59,608 nucleotides of DNA from Streptomyces cavernicola (GCF_029968035.1 NZ_JASCIQ010000047.1:1-59608), one strand, 5' to 3'; positions 44,737 through 53,208 are shown, counted from the stretch's first letter. Made by a program: numbers and translations. Notes: generated from the letters alone by a model not told the origin.

Positions 44737-45171
44737 TCAGCCCTCGACCGTGACGCCCATGGAACGGGCGGTGCCGGCGATGATCTTCGACGCGGCGTCC
44801 AGGTCGTTCGCGTTGAGGTCGGGCATCTTGGTGGTGGCGATCTCGCGGACCTGCGCCTCAGTGATCTTGGCGACCTTGGTCTTGTGCGGCTCGCCGGAGC
44901 CCTTCTCGACACCCGCGGCCTTGAGGATCATCTTGGCGGCCGGCGGGGTCTTGGTGATGAAGGTGAAGGAACGGTCTTCGTAGACCGTGATCTCCACCGG
45001 GATGACCCAACCGCGCTGCGACTCGGTCGCGGCGTTGTAGGCCTTGCAGAACTCCATGATGTTGACGCCGTGCTGACCCAGCGCGGGGCCGACCGGCGGA
45101 GCCGGGTTGGCGGCACCGGCCTGGATCTGGAGCTTGATGAGCCCCGTGACCTTCTTCTTCTTGGGAGGCAT
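44737..45171 (-). CDS. rplK: 50S ribosomal protein L11
   Basis: GTPase-centre protein, required for RelA activation in many bacteria and the thiostrepton site region. 144 aa: KLQIQAGAANPAPPVGPALG, QHGVNIMEFCKAYNA and the C-terminal RNA-binding domain with GTARSMGVTVEG. Known relC-type mutations in Streptomyces fall in this gene; no defect is visible here. Confidence 0.98.
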   Translation of the reverse strand: MPPKKKKVTGLIKLQIQAGAANPAPPVGPALGQHGVNIMEFCKAYNAATESQRGWVIPVEITVYEDRSFTFITKTPPAAKMILKAAGVEKGSGEPHKTKVAKITEAQVREIATTKMPDLNANDLDAASKIIAGTARSMGVTVEG

Positions 45172-45233
45172 TGCTCTCTCCGGGTCCTAGTGAGAGTGAT
45201 CCGCCTTCACCCGATCATCCGGATGGAGGCATA

Positions 45234-45264
45234 CCGCACAACGATAACGGGTACCACTGTGCGG
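45234..45264 (-). promoter_or_regulatory. hairpin in the rplK leader
   Basis: Perfect arms CCGCACA and TGTGCGG around a 17-nt loop, 63 nt before rplK and after the nusG terminator. Possibly an L1-responsive structure, by analogy with rplKA leaders elsewhere; not proven. Confidence 0.35.
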
Positions 45265-45276
45265 CTAAAAACCGAG

Positions 45277-45311
45277 CAGGTCAGACCGGCTTTGGCAGCC
45301 CGTCTGACCTG
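45277..45311 (-). terminator. terminator after nusG
   Basis: Perfect 10-bp arms CAGGTCAGAC and GTCTGACCTG around a 15-nt loop, just after the nusG stop. Confidence 0.7.
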
Positions 45312-45352
45312 GTCGGAAGCGTAGGGTCCAAAAGGCCCGATCCCCGGAGGGG

Positions 45353-46210
45353 TCAGTTCTTCTGGATCTGGTCGAAGCTCAGCTCGACCGGGGTCTCGCG
45401 GCCGAAGATCTCGACGAGGCCCTTGACCTTCTTCGAGTCGGCGTTGATCTCGTTGATGGTCGCCTGCAGCGTCGCGAACGGGCCGTCGGTGACGGTGACC
45501 GAGTCGCCCACCTCGAAGTCCAGGACCTGGACCTCGACCTTGCGGGCCGGAGCCGGCTTACCCTCGGCCTCGGCGGCCTCGCGGGCGGCCTTCTCCTCGG
45601 CCTCCGGGGCGAGCATCTTCACGATCTCGTCCAGGGTCAGCGGGTACGGGTCGTAGGCGTTGCCCACGAAGCCGGTGACGCCGGGGGTGTTGCGGACGAC
45701 GCCCCAGGACTCGTTCGTCAGGTCCATGCGCACAAGGACGTAGCCGGGGAGCTTGTTCTGACGGATCGTCTTGCGCTCGCCGTTCTTGATCTGCGCGACC
45801 TCTTCCTGCGGCACCTCGGCCTGGAAGATGAAGTCCTCGACGTTCAGCGAGACGGCGCGCTGCTCGAGGTTGGTCTTCACGCGGTTCTCGTAACCGGCGT
45901 AGGTGTGGATGACGTACCACTCGCCGGGGAGCGTGCGCAGCTCCTCGCGCAGGGCGGCGATCGGGTCGACCGGCTCTGCGTCCTCGACCTCTTCGGCTTC
46001 CTCGACGGCAACCTCGTCCTCAGCGGTCTCCGCCTCGGCCTCGGCCTCGTCCTCGATCTGCACCGCGGCCTCCTCGGCGGGCTCGCCCGCCGCGAGGTCG
46101 GCAGCCTCGGCCTGGTCCGGCTCCTCGGCGTCCGCCGCCTCGACGATGTCGAGCTGGTCCTCCACGGACTCCGCCGACTCGATGGCGTCGTTCAGGTTCG
46201 GGTCAGACAC
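45353..46210 (-). CDS. nusG: transcription antitermination factor NusG
   Basis: 285 aa, against about 180 in E. coli. Roughly the first 100 residues are a strongly acidic Glu/Asp/Ala tract, as in other Streptomyces NusG. The NGN domain starts at PGEWYVIHTYAGYENRVKTN and binds RNA polymerase. The KOW domain has FEVGDSVTVTDGPFATLQAT and ends ELSFDQIQKN. It follows secE by 78 nt. Confidence 0.98.
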   Translation of the reverse strand: MSDPNLNDAIESAESVEDQLDIVEAADAEEPDQAEAADLAAGEPAEEAAVQIEDEAEAEAETAEDEVAVEEAEEVEDAEPVDPIAALREELRTLPGEWYVIHTYAGYENRVKTNLEQRAVSLNVEDFIFQAEVPQEEVAQIKNGERKTIRQNKLPGYVLVRMDLTNESWGVVRNTPGVTGFVGNAYDPYPLTLDEIVKMLAPEAEEKAAREAAEAEGKPAPARKVEVQVLDFEVGDSVTVTDGPFATLQATINEINADSKKVKGLVEIFGRETPVELSFDQIQKN

Positions 46211-46288
46211 GGTGGCTGCTTCTTCCTGGATACAGATGGGTGGAACGCGCGAAAGGGGCGCCGGGAGCGGCGCCCTTCGCTCGGCTGC

Positions 46289-46570
46289 TTAGCCGAAGAT
46301 GGCCTTGACGGCTTGCGAGAAGCCATAGTCAAGCACGGTCACCAAAGCAATCATGATGACAACGAAAACAATCACCACTGTGGTGTAGGTGGTGAGCTGA
46401 CTGCGAGTGGGCCAGACGACCTTGCGGAGTTCCGCGACGATCTGACGGTAGAAGAGCGCGAGCCGGCCCAGAGGACCCTTCTTGCCGCGCTTTCCGCCCT
46501 TGCGGGACTTCCTGTCGGCCGCCTCGTCCGGTGCATCAGGCGTGTCGATGGAGCCCACGGCGTCCGTCAC
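46289..46570 (-). CDS. secE: preprotein translocase subunit SecE
   Basis: 93 aa. A basic cytosolic N terminus (RKSRKGGKRGKKG), the amphipathic helix FYRQIVAELRKVVWPTRSQL typical of SecE, then a single membrane helix TVVIVFVVIMIALVTVLDYG. It clamps SecY. GTG start. It sits between tRNA-Trp and nusG as in most actinobacteria. Confidence 0.97.
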   Translation of the reverse strand: MTDAVGSIDTPDAPDEAADRKSRKGGKRGKKGPLGRLALFYRQIVAELRKVVWPTRSQLTTYTTVVIVFVVIMIALVTVLDYGFSQAVKAIFG

Positions 46571-46678
46571 TCTTTCTCACCTGATTCCGGGTCGTGGCCG
46601 TGCCGCGCCCGGTGGAGCCGCACGGCGGTGCTTTGCAGTACGTACATGCGCACACATCCTGGCGAAAGGTGTGTGTAG

Positions 46679-46751
46679 CAGGGCCGGAGGGACTTGAACC
46701 CCCAACCGCTGGTTTTGGAGACCAGTGCTCTACCAATTGAGCTACGACCCT
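46679..46751 (-). tRNA. trpT: tRNA-Trp (anticodon CCA)
   Basis: 73-nt cloverleaf: acceptor AGGGTCG / CGGCCCT, D-arm GCTC...GAGC, anticodon loop CTCCAAA with CCA, T-loop TTCAAGT. Discriminator G. The position upstream of secE is conserved in actinobacteria. Confidence 0.96.
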
Positions 46752-46934
46752 TTGGTTTCCCCCAACGTACAGCATCCGTCCCGGTGCACGGAGTGCACTG
46801 TTGGGGCGCCGACTGTTGAAGGCCAACGAGCGATGAGTGTACGTGGTCCCGCGCCCGGCGTCGAACAGAAAGCACTTCACCTCTCCGGCAAACCTGCGTA
46901 CCGGGGGCGTTTCCGGTCTGGAACGATGGAGCGC

Positions 46935-48158
46935 ATGAGCGCTGCAACCTCACCCACCGAACGCCGCATCTCCGCCCGCATCGGCGCGATCTCCGAGTCC
47001 GCCACCCTCGCCGTCGACGCCAAGGCCAAGGCCCTCAAGGCCGCCGGACGTCCGGTGATCGGCTTCGGCGCGGGCGAGCCCGACTTCCCCACGCCCGACT
47101 ACATCGTCGAGGCGGCCGTCGAGGCCTGCAAGAACCCGAAGTACCACCGCTACACCCCGGCCGGCGGCCTCCCCGAGCTGAAGGCTGCGATCGCCGCGAA
47201 GACGCTGCGCGACTCCGGGTACGAGGTCGAGGCCGCGAACGTCCTGGTGACCAACGGCGGCAAGCAGGCCATCTACGAGGCCTTCGCAACGATCCTCGAC
47301 CCGGGCGACGAGGTCATCGTCCCGACCCCGTACTGGACGACGTACCCCGAGTCGATCCAGCTCGCGGGCGGAGTGCCGGTCTTCGTGACCGCTGACGAGA
47401 CCACCGGGTACCGCGTCTCGGTGGAACAGCTCGAAGCGGCCGTCACCGAGAACACCAAGGTGCTGCTGTTCGTCTCCCCGTCGAACCCGACCGGCGCCGT
47501 CTACACGCGCGCGCAGGTCGAGGAGATCGGCCGCTGGGCCGCCGAGAAGGGCCTGTGGGTCCTCACGGACGAGATCTACGAGCACCTGGTGTACGGCGAG
47601 GCCGAGTTCAGCTCGCTGCCGGTGGTCGTGCCCGAGCTGCGCGACAAGTGCATCATCGTGAACGGCGTCGCCAAGACGTATGCCATGACCGGCTGGCGCG
47701 TGGGCTGGGTCATCGGCCCGAAGGACGTCGTCAAGGCCGCGACGAACCTGCAGTCGCACGCCACGTCCAACGTGAGCAACGTGGCGCAGGCCGCCGCGAT
47801 CGCCGCCGTCTCCGGCGACCTCACCGCCGTGGCCGAGATGCGCAAGGCCTTCGACCGGCGTCGGCAGACCATCGTGAAGATGCTGAACGACATCGACGGC
47901 GTGCTGTGCCCGGAGCCTGAGGGCGCCTTCTACGCGTACCCGTCCGTGAAGGGCCTGCTCGGCAAGGAGATCCGCGGCAAGCGTCCGCAGACCTCCGTCG
48001 AGCTGGCCGCGCTGATCCTCGACGAGGTCGAGGTCGCGGTGGTGCCGGGCGAGGCCTTCGGTACGCCCGGCTACCTGCGGCTTTCCTACGCCCTGGGTGA
48101 CGAGGACCTGGTCGAGGGCGTGTCGCGGATCCAGAAGCTGCTGGCCGAGGCGCGCTGA
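46935..48158 (+). CDS. aspC: aspartate/aminotransferase, class I
   Basis: PLP-dependent aminotransferase, 407 aa from ATG 46935 (MSAATSPTERRISARIGAIS). GAGEPDFPTPDYI, SPSNPTGAVY with the PLP-phenolate Asn/Pro, LTDEIYEHLVY with Asp and Tyr, the PLP-Lys in GVAKTYAMTGWRVGW, and the carboxylate-binding Arg in YLRLSYA. This is the subgroup I gamma aspartate transaminase type. Other readings of the start (46926 or further upstream) have no better ribosome site. Substrate preference is inferred. Confidence 0.9.
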   Translation: MSAATSPTERRISARIGAISESATLAVDAKAKALKAAGRPVIGFGAGEPDFPTPDYIVEAAVEACKNPKYHRYTPAGGLPELKAAIAAKTLRDSGYEVEAANVLVTNGGKQAIYEAFATILDPGDEVIVPTPYWTTYPESIQLAGGVPVFVTADETTGYRVSVEQLEAAVTENTKVLLFVSPSNPTGAVYTRAQVEEIGRWAAEKGLWVLTDEIYEHLVYGEAEFSSLPVVVPELRDKCIIVNGVAKTYAMTGWRVGWVIGPKDVVKAATNLQSHATSNVSNVAQAAAIAAVSGDLTAVAEMRKAFDRRRQTIVKMLNDIDGVLCPEPEGAFYAYPSVKGLLGKEIRGKRPQTSVELAALILDEVEVAVVPGEAFGTPGYLRLSYALGDEDLVEGVSRIQKLLAEAR

Positions 48159-48221
48159 CAGTGACGGTTTTCGTCTCTTGGGGGTGACGGTTTCCGTCAC
48201 CTAATAGAGGCCGTTTTCGAT

Positions 48222-48251
48222 ACGGGCCTCCGGCTTCGGCCGGGGGCCCGT
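48222..48251 (+). terminator. intrinsic terminator after aspC
   Basis: Arms ACGGGCCTCCGGC and GCCGGGGGCCCGT with one wobble, followed by TCGTTCGTTCG. A small perfect hairpin GTGACGG TTT CCGTCAC lies at 48184-48200. Confidence 0.8.
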
Positions 48252-48336
48252 TCGTTCGTTCGGGCAAGTACTCCTTGGTGGCTCCTTGACGTAAAGCGGC
48301 TATCGGGACGGCACGTCCGTACGGCAGGATCTTGGG

Positions 48337-49353
48337 ATGGAGCGTGTGCGTGACGTCAGCCTGTTGCCGAAAGCCCATCTGCACCTGCACTTCACCGGGT
48401 CGATGCGGCCCACGACGCTGCTGGAGCTAGCGGACAAGTACGGGGTCCATCTCCCCGAGGCGCTGACCACCGGTCAGCCGCCGAAGCTGCGTGCGACGGA
48501 CGAGCGCGGCTGGTTCCGCTTCCAGCGGCTCTACGACGCGGCTCGGTCCTGCCTGCGCGAGCCGGAGGACATCCAGCGGCTGGTCCGGGAGGCCGCGCAG
48601 GAGGACCTCGCGGACGGTTCCGGTTGGCTGGAGATCCAGGTCGATCCGACCTCGTACGCGCCGCGGCTCGGGGGGCTCATCCCGGCGCTCGAGATCATTC
48701 TGGACGCGGTCGACACCGCCTCCCGGGAGACCGGGCTCGGGATGCGGGTTTTGGTCGCGGCGAACCGTATGAAGCACCCCCTGGACGCCCGCACGCTGGC
48801 CCGCCTCGCGGTGCGGTACGCCGACCGCGGCATCGTCGGCTTCGGGCTCTCCAACGACGAACGACGCGGTATGGCAAGGGACTTCGACCGGGCCTTCGCG
48901 ATCGCGCGCGAGGGCGGGCTGCTCGCGGCGCCGCACGGCGGGGAGCTGACCGGCCCGGCGTCGGTGCGTGACTGCCTCGACGACCTGGACGCCTCCCGGA
49001 TCGGGCACGGGGTGCGCGCGGCCGAGGACCCGCGGCTACTGAAACGACTCGCCGAGCGCGGCGTCACCTGCGAGGTCTGCCCCGCGTCCAACGTGGCGCT
49101 CGGGGTGTACGAGAAGCCCGAGGACGTGCCTCTGCGGACGCTGTACGACGCCGGGGTGCCGATGGCGCTCGGCGCCGACGACCCGCTGCTCTTCGGCTCG
49201 CGGCTGGCCGCGCAGTACGAGATCGCGCGGGAGCACCACGGCTTCGACGACGTGCAGCTGGCCGAGCTGGCGCGGCAGTCGGTACGGGGCTCGGCCGCGC
49301 CTGCCGAGATGCGCGAGAAGCTCCTTACGGGGATCGACGACTGGCTGGGGTGA
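48337..49353 (+). CDS. adenosine deaminase family protein
   Basis: 338 aa. The metal site HLHLHFTGS replaces the usual HLHLEGA but keeps the HxH. Other landmarks: APHGGELTGP with His and Glu, IGHGVRAAEDP, CPASNVALG and LGADDPLLF with the catalytic Asp pair. These fit adenosine or adenine/aminodeoxyfutalosine deaminases. The specific substrate cannot be told from sequence. An AGGA precedes the ATG. Confidence 0.85.
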   Translation: MERVRDVSLLPKAHLHLHFTGSMRPTTLLELADKYGVHLPEALTTGQPPKLRATDERGWFRFQRLYDAARSCLREPEDIQRLVREAAQEDLADGSGWLEIQVDPTSYAPRLGGLIPALEIILDAVDTASRETGLGMRVLVAANRMKHPLDARTLARLAVRYADRGIVGFGLSNDERRGMARDFDRAFAIAREGGLLAAPHGGELTGPASVRDCLDDLDASRIGHGVRAAEDPRLLKRLAERGVTCEVCPASNVALGVYEKPEDVPLRTLYDAGVPMALGADDPLLFGSRLAAQYEIAREHHGFDDVQLAELARQSVRGSAAPAEMREKLLTGIDDWLG

Positions 49354-49368
49354 GCGCTCACTCACCCC
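49347..49368. terminator. bidirectional terminator between deaminase and tetR genes
   Basis: Perfect arms GGGGTGAG and CTCACCCC, loop CGCTCA. It overlaps the deaminase stop and lies 13 nt from the tetR stop. Confidence 0.6.
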
Positions 49369-49380
49369 GCCGTTCCTGAG

Positions 49381-50034
49381 TCAGCGACCGTCCGGCTTCG
49401 GCTCGATGCCCTGAGGCTCGACGCCATGAAGTTCGATGCCCTGGAGTTCGATGCCCTGAAGAAGGGTCCGAACGAGGGCGGTCGCGAACCCCTGTACGGG
49501 GGGCGGCGGTTGGGGGCCGTCCTCGTCGTACGCGAAAGCGCGCTGCGCGCAGGCGCCGAGGAGCAGTGAGGCCGCGGCGAAGGTGTCGGCCTCGGGGGCG
49601 ATGCGGCCCGCCTGCTGTTCGGCCTTGAGGTACTCGTAGAGGCCCATGATCGGCATGTGCGGGCCGGTGCCCATCTCGCGCAGGGCCGCCACGTGGCGAT
49701 TGCGCAGCTGGGTCTCCGCGTAGAGCGAGGCCGCGATTGGGAAGCTCTGCTCGTAGAAGAGCGCGGCAGCGTGCGTGATCTCGACGAGGTTCTCCTCGAC
49801 GCTGCGCTCGCCCGGTTCGGCGACCAGGCGGTGGATCAGCGGGGCCAGCTGCGGGAGGCGCTCCTTGAGGACGCCGACGAACAGCTCCTCCTTGCTCGCG
49901 AAGTGCTTGTACAGCGCCGCTTCCGAGCAGCCGGCCGCCTTGGCGATCTCCTTGGTGGTGGTGCGGGCGAGGCCGATCGTGCGCATCAGTTCGTGCGCCG
50001 CGTCGAGGATCCGCTCTCGGGCCGGTTTCTGCAT
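49381..50034 (-). CDS. TetR-family regulator
   Basis: 217 aa. The N-terminal HTH is LARTTTKEIAKAAGCSEAAL followed by YKHFASKEELF; the rest is a helical ligand-binding domain. The C terminus is unusual: LQGIELQGIELHGVEPQGIE, a four-unit pentapeptide repeat ending KPDGR. It is transcribed divergently from the NmrA-like gene across an operator region, so it probably represses both itself and that gene. Ligand unknown. Confidence 0.92.
   Translation of the reverse strand: MQKPARERILDAAHELMRTIGLARTTTKEIAKAAGCSEAALYKHFASKEELFVGVLKERLPQLAPLIHRLVAEPGERSVEENLVEITHAAALFYEQSFPIAASLYAETQLRNRHVAALREMGTGPHMPIMGLYEYLKAEQQAGRIAPEADTFAAASLLLGACAQRAFAYDEDGPQPPPPVQGFATALVRTLLQGIELQGIELHGVEPQGIEPKPDGR
49401..49460 (-). 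repeat. 15-bp tandem repeat in the tetR 3' end
   Basis: Four 15-bp units (plus-strand type GTTCGATGCCCTGAA, with one to four changes) encode the Gly-Ile-Glu-Leu-Gln-like pentapeptides. It looks like a recent in-frame expansion. Confidence 0.85.
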
Positions 50035-50059
50035 GTGCTCTCCGTCCAGGCTTGACTGG

Positions 50060-50101
50060 TGAGTGAGTACTTACCCACCCTAGGGATAAGTAAATACTCA
50101 C
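50060..50101. promoter_or_regulatory. TetR operator region
   Basis: Inverted repeat GTGAGTACTTAC (50063-50074) and GTAAATACTCAC (50090-50101), 11 of 12 matched. The left half is also a 22-bp imperfect palindrome centred on AGTACT. It lies between the two divergent starts (50034 and 50121), where a TetR dimer would block both promoters. Confidence 0.7.
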
Positions 50102-50120
50102 CCACCCGGGAGGATGCGCT

Positions 50121-50759
50121 ATGAAGCTCACCGTTTTCGGTGCCACCGGAGGGATCGGTCAGGAGATCGTCAAGCAGGCTCTCGCCGCCGGGCATCAGGT
50201 CACGGCCGTGGTACGCGACCCCGCCAGGCTGACGGTGACCGGCGACGCCCTCGACGTGTTCCGGTCGGAGCTGCGGGACGCCGAGTCCCTGAGCGATGCC
50301 GTCGCAGGGCGGGACGCGGTGCTGTCCGGCCTGGGCGCCCGCTCCAACAACGACGCCCGCACGGGCATCGCGGCAGCCCTGACACGACCGGTCCTGCAGG
50401 CGCTCGATGCGACGGGCACGCGGCGCTTCCTCGCGGTGAGCGCGGGCCCGCTCGCCCCCGAACCGCCCGACCAGAAGTTCCTGCACGGCCGCGTCATGGT
50501 GCTGATCAACGCGATCCTGAAGCCGGTGTACGACGACCTCAAGGTGATGGAGGCGGAGATCCGGCGCAGCGGCGCCGACTGGACGCTCGTTCGCCCGCCG
50601 AAGCTGCTCGACAGGCCGGTCACCGGGACGTACCGGACCGCCCTGAACGTGAATCTGCGGGGCGGCAGCACCATCGGCCGCGCGGACGTGGCGCACGCCA
50701 TGCTGGCGTCGGTCGACGACCCGGCGACGGTGAAGCAGGGCGTGAGCGTCGCCTACTGA
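50121..50759 (+). CDS. NAD(P)-dependent oxidoreductase, NmrA/atypical SDR
   Basis: 212 aa. The dinucleotide-binding N terminus is KLTVFGATGGIGQEIVKQAL (GxxGxxG). AVLSGLGAR and RRFLAVSAGPL follow, then DWTLVRPPKLLD, typical of NAD(P)H-binding atypical SDRs such as YwnB/BVR-B-like proteins. GGAGG lies upstream of the ATG. Likely controlled by the divergent TetR regulator. Confidence 0.9.
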   Translation: MKLTVFGATGGIGQEIVKQALAAGHQVTAVVRDPARLTVTGDALDVFRSELRDAESLSDAVAGRDAVLSGLGARSNNDARTGIAAALTRPVLQALDATGTRRFLAVSAGPLAPEPPDQKFLHGRVMVLINAILKPVYDDLKVMEAEIRRSGADWTLVRPPKLLDRPVTGTYRTALNVNLRGGSTIGRADVAHAMLASVDDPATVKQGVSVAY

Positions 50760-50788
50760 GCCGACTGTTGAAGGGCTGCGCGGGCCGG

Positions 50789-51844
50789 CTACAGGCTGAC
50801 GCCCACCGTCACCGGCTCGTTGACCAGCGTGATGCCGAAGGCGTCCCGGACGCCGGCGACGACCTCGCGGGCCAGCATCAGGAGGTCCTCCGTGGTGGCC
50901 TCGCCGCGGTTGGTCAGGGCGAGCGTGTGCTTTGTGGAGATACGGGCCGGCCCCTCGCCGTACCCCTTCGTGAAGCCTGCCTTGTCGATGAGCCAGGCCG
51001 CGGAGGTCTTCACGTGCCCGTCCCCGTCGGGGAAAGCGGGCGGGCGGACTTCATCGCCGAGGCGGTCCACCACGCGCGCGTGGAACGCGGTGAACTCCTC
51101 TTCCGTGAGGATCGGGTTGGTGAAGAACGAACCGGCCGACCAGGTGTCGTGGTCCTCCGGGTCGAGCACCATGCCCTTGCCCGCCCGCAGCTTCAGGACC
51201 GTCTCGCGCGCGGTCGCCAGCGGCACGCGGTCCCCGGCCTCCACACCCAGGACGCGCGCGGTCTCGGCGTACTTCAGGGGGGCGCTCAGGCCGTCCGCGT
51301 CCTCCAGGTCGAAGCGGACGCGCAGCACCACATAGCGCTCCGGGTCGGCCTTGAACCTGCTGTGGCGGTACGAGAACGCGCAGTCGGCGTTCTGCAGGGT
51401 GACGGTTTCGCCGGCCTCGCGGTCGTACGCCACGACCTCGGTGATCGTCGAGGAGACCTCCTGGCCGTACGCCCCGACGTTCTGGATCGGCGTCGCGCCT
51501 GCGGAGCCGGGGATTCCGGCGAGGCACTCGACGCCCGCGAGTCCGGCCTCGACCGTGCGCTCCACTGCGTCGGTCCAGATCTCGCCGGCGGCCAACTCCA
51601 GTCTCGTGCCGTCCAGTTCGAAGCCCTGGGTGGCGATGCGCAGGGCTGTGCCGGAGAAGCCCTTGTCGCTGATCACGAGGTTGCTGCCGCCGCCGATGAC
51701 GAGCAGGGGGGTGCCCGAGGCGTCGGCCTCGCGCACGGCGGAGATCACCTCGGCGTCGGTCGTCGCGGTGATCAGGCGGGTGGCGGGCCCACCGAGCCGG
51801 AAGGTGGTCAGCGGGGCGAGCGGGGCGTCGTGGAGTTGGTGCAC
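50789..51844 (-). CDS. murB: UDP-N-acetylenolpyruvoylglucosamine reductase MurB
   Basis: FAD enzyme reducing the enolpyruvyl group in peptidoglycan precursor synthesis. 351 aa from GTG 51844 (HQLHDAPLAPLTTFRLGGPA). FAD site LLVIGGGSNLVI, GIPGSAGATPIQNVGAYGQE with the catalytic loop, YRHSRFK with the substrate Arg, and the Ser proton donor in WSAGSFFTNPI. The longer frame to 51919 crosses a terminator hairpin. Confidence 0.96.
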   Translation of the reverse strand: MHQLHDAPLAPLTTFRLGGPATRLITATTDAEVISAVREADASGTPLLVIGGGSNLVISDKGFSGTALRIATQGFELDGTRLELAAGEIWTDAVERTVEAGLAGVECLAGIPGSAGATPIQNVGAYGQEVSSTITEVVAYDREAGETVTLQNADCAFSYRHSRFKADPERYVVLRVRFDLEDADGLSAPLKYAETARVLGVEAGDRVPLATARETVLKLRAGKGMVLDPEDHDTWSAGSFFTNPILTEEEFTAFHARVVDRLGDEVRPPAFPDGDGHVKTSAAWLIDKAGFTKGYGEGPARISTKHTLALTNRGEATTEDLLMLAREVVAGVRDAFGITLVNEPVTVGVSL

Positions 51845-51858
51845 GCGCTCAAGGGTAC

Positions 51859-51889
51859 GGTCCGGGACCGACAGTGCCGGTCCCGGACC
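51859..51889 (-). terminator. terminator after the MaoC-like genes
   Basis: 12-bp arms GGTCCGGGACCG / CGGTCCCGGACC around a short loop, 22 nt after the hadB-like stop and before murB. Confidence 0.75.
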
Positions 51890-51911
51890 GCGAGAGGTCC
51901 TGCGATGCGCT

Positions 51912-52361
51912 TCAGGCAAGGCGCACGACGGCCCGGGACATGCCCAGGACCTTCTGGCCCGCGCTCATGGCGGTGAGGTCGACGCGGACGGTGCGCGCGT
52001 CGTCGTCGAGCTTGGCCGCGACCTTGGCGCTGACCTCGATGACCGCGCCCTCGTCGTCGTTCGGGACGACGACCGGCTTGGTGAAGCGGACGCCGTACTC
52101 CGCGACCGCGGCCGGGTCGCCGACCCAGTCGGTGACGACGCGGATCGCCTCGGCCATGGTGAACATGCCGTGGGCGATGACGTCGGGCAGGCCGACCTCC
52201 TTGGCGAACTTCTCGTTCCAGTGGATCGGGTTGAAGTCGCCGGACGCGCCCGCGTAGCGCACCAGTGTGGCGCGGGTCACGGGGAAGGTCTGCGCGGGGA
52301 GTTCGGCGCCGACCTCGACGTCCTCGTACCGGATCTTCGCCGTGGTGCTGGGTGCGGTCAT
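51912..52361 (-). CDS. MaoC-like dehydratase, HadB-type
   Basis: 149 aa from ATG 52361 (MTAPSTTAK), GGAGG 7 nt upstream. Hot-dog fold with the hydratase-2 motif in YAGASGDFNPIHWNEKFAKE, which carries the catalytic Asp and His. In mycobacteria HadB is the active partner of a (3R)-hydroxyacyl-ACP dehydratase. Together with the 52364-52816 product it probably forms a heterodimer. Exact substrate in Streptomyces uncertain. Confidence 0.88.
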   Translation of the reverse strand: MTAPSTTAKIRYEDVEVGAELPAQTFPVTRATLVRYAGASGDFNPIHWNEKFAKEVGLPDVIAHGMFTMAEAIRVVTDWVGDPAAVAEYGVRFTKPVVVPNDDEGAVIEVSAKVAAKLDDDARTVRVDLTAMSAGQKVLGMSRAVVRLA

Positions 52362-52363
52362 CG

Positions 52364-52816
52364 TCACGCCTCCTCTGCCGCGCGTGCGACGAGCTTGGTC
52401 CACGCGGTCACGACGTGCTCGCCGGCCTCGTCGTGCACTTCACCGCGGATGTCCAGGATGTCGTTGCCCGCCATGGACTTGATCGCCTCGATGGTCGAGG
52501 TGACGCTGAGCCGGTCGCCGGCGCGCACCGGGCGGGTGTACGCGAATTTCTGGTCGCCGTGCACGACGCGGCTGTAGTCGAGGCCGAGTTGGGGGTCCTC
52601 GATGACCTGTCCGGCCGCCTTGAAAGTGATCGCGAAGACGAAAGTCGGCGGGGCGATCACATCGGGGTGGCCGTATGCCTTGGCCGCCTCGGTGTCGGTG
52701 TACGCCGGATTCGCGTCACCGACCGCCTCCGCGAATTCACGGATCTTCTCGCGGCCGACCTCATAGGGGTCGGTGGGCGGGTAGGTCCGCCCCACGAAGG
52801 ACTGGTCGAGCGCCAT
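52364..52816 (-). CDS. MaoC N-terminal-domain protein, HadA-like (UPF0336)
   Basis: 150 aa. QSFVGRTYPPTDPYEVGREK, REFAEAVGDANPAYTD and VHGDQKFAYTRPVRAGDRLS match the UPF0336/HadA group. These hot-dog proteins lack the full catalytic dyad and stabilise the acyl chain for the HadB partner. The next start lies 2 nt after its stop. The rpmG - hadA - hadB order copies that of mycobacteria. Confidence 0.88.
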   Translation of the reverse strand: MALDQSFVGRTYPPTDPYEVGREKIREFAEAVGDANPAYTDTEAAKAYGHPDVIAPPTFVFAITFKAAGQVIEDPQLGLDYSRVVHGDQKFAYTRPVRAGDRLSVTSTIEAIKSMAGNDILDIRGEVHDEAGEHVVTAWTKLVARAAEEA

Positions 52817-52900
52817 GGACTCGGCACCTCCTGTGATTTACGCGGTATTCCGCAGTGTTCCTGCCTCACCCGCGTCGGCGATCACGGGCGGTAACGACAC

Positions 52901-52930
52901 GAGGCCGCCCCCTGAAAAGGGGACGGCCTC
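52901..52930 (-). terminator. terminator between rpmG and the hadA-like gene
   Basis: Arms GAGGCCG and CGGCCTC with further inner C/G pairing (CCCC-GGGG). In the minus-strand RNA the loop is U-rich (CCTTTTCAGG). It lies just after rpmG. Confidence 0.7.
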
Positions 52931-52945
52931 GCATGTGAGCCTGAT

Positions 52946-53110
52946 TCAGCGCGTTTCGCGGTGCGCCGTGTGCGAGTTGCAGCGCGGGCAGTGCTTCTTC
53001 ATCTCAAGACGGTCCGGGTTGTTGCGCCGGTTCTTCTTGGTGATGTAGTTCCGCTCCTTGCACTCCACGCAGGCCAGCGTGATCTTCGGGCGGACGTCGG
53101 TGGCAGCCAC
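52946..53110 (-). CDS. rpmG: 50S ribosomal protein L33 (zinc form)
   Basis: 54 aa from GTG 53110, with AAGGAG 8 nt upstream ([20 protein letters not shown]). Zinc ligands Cys14, Cys17, Cys41 and Cys44 are all present. The frame extension to 53191 has no ribosome site. tRNA-Met lies 99 nt upstream. Confidence 0.95.
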
Positions 53111-53208
53111 GTGAGTGCTCCTTGACGGACGGATGGGCGAATGAAACGGTTGAACGCAGAAAAGAGTAGCCGACCGGAGGACCGACCCCACAATCGGCTA
53201 CTGCTAGT

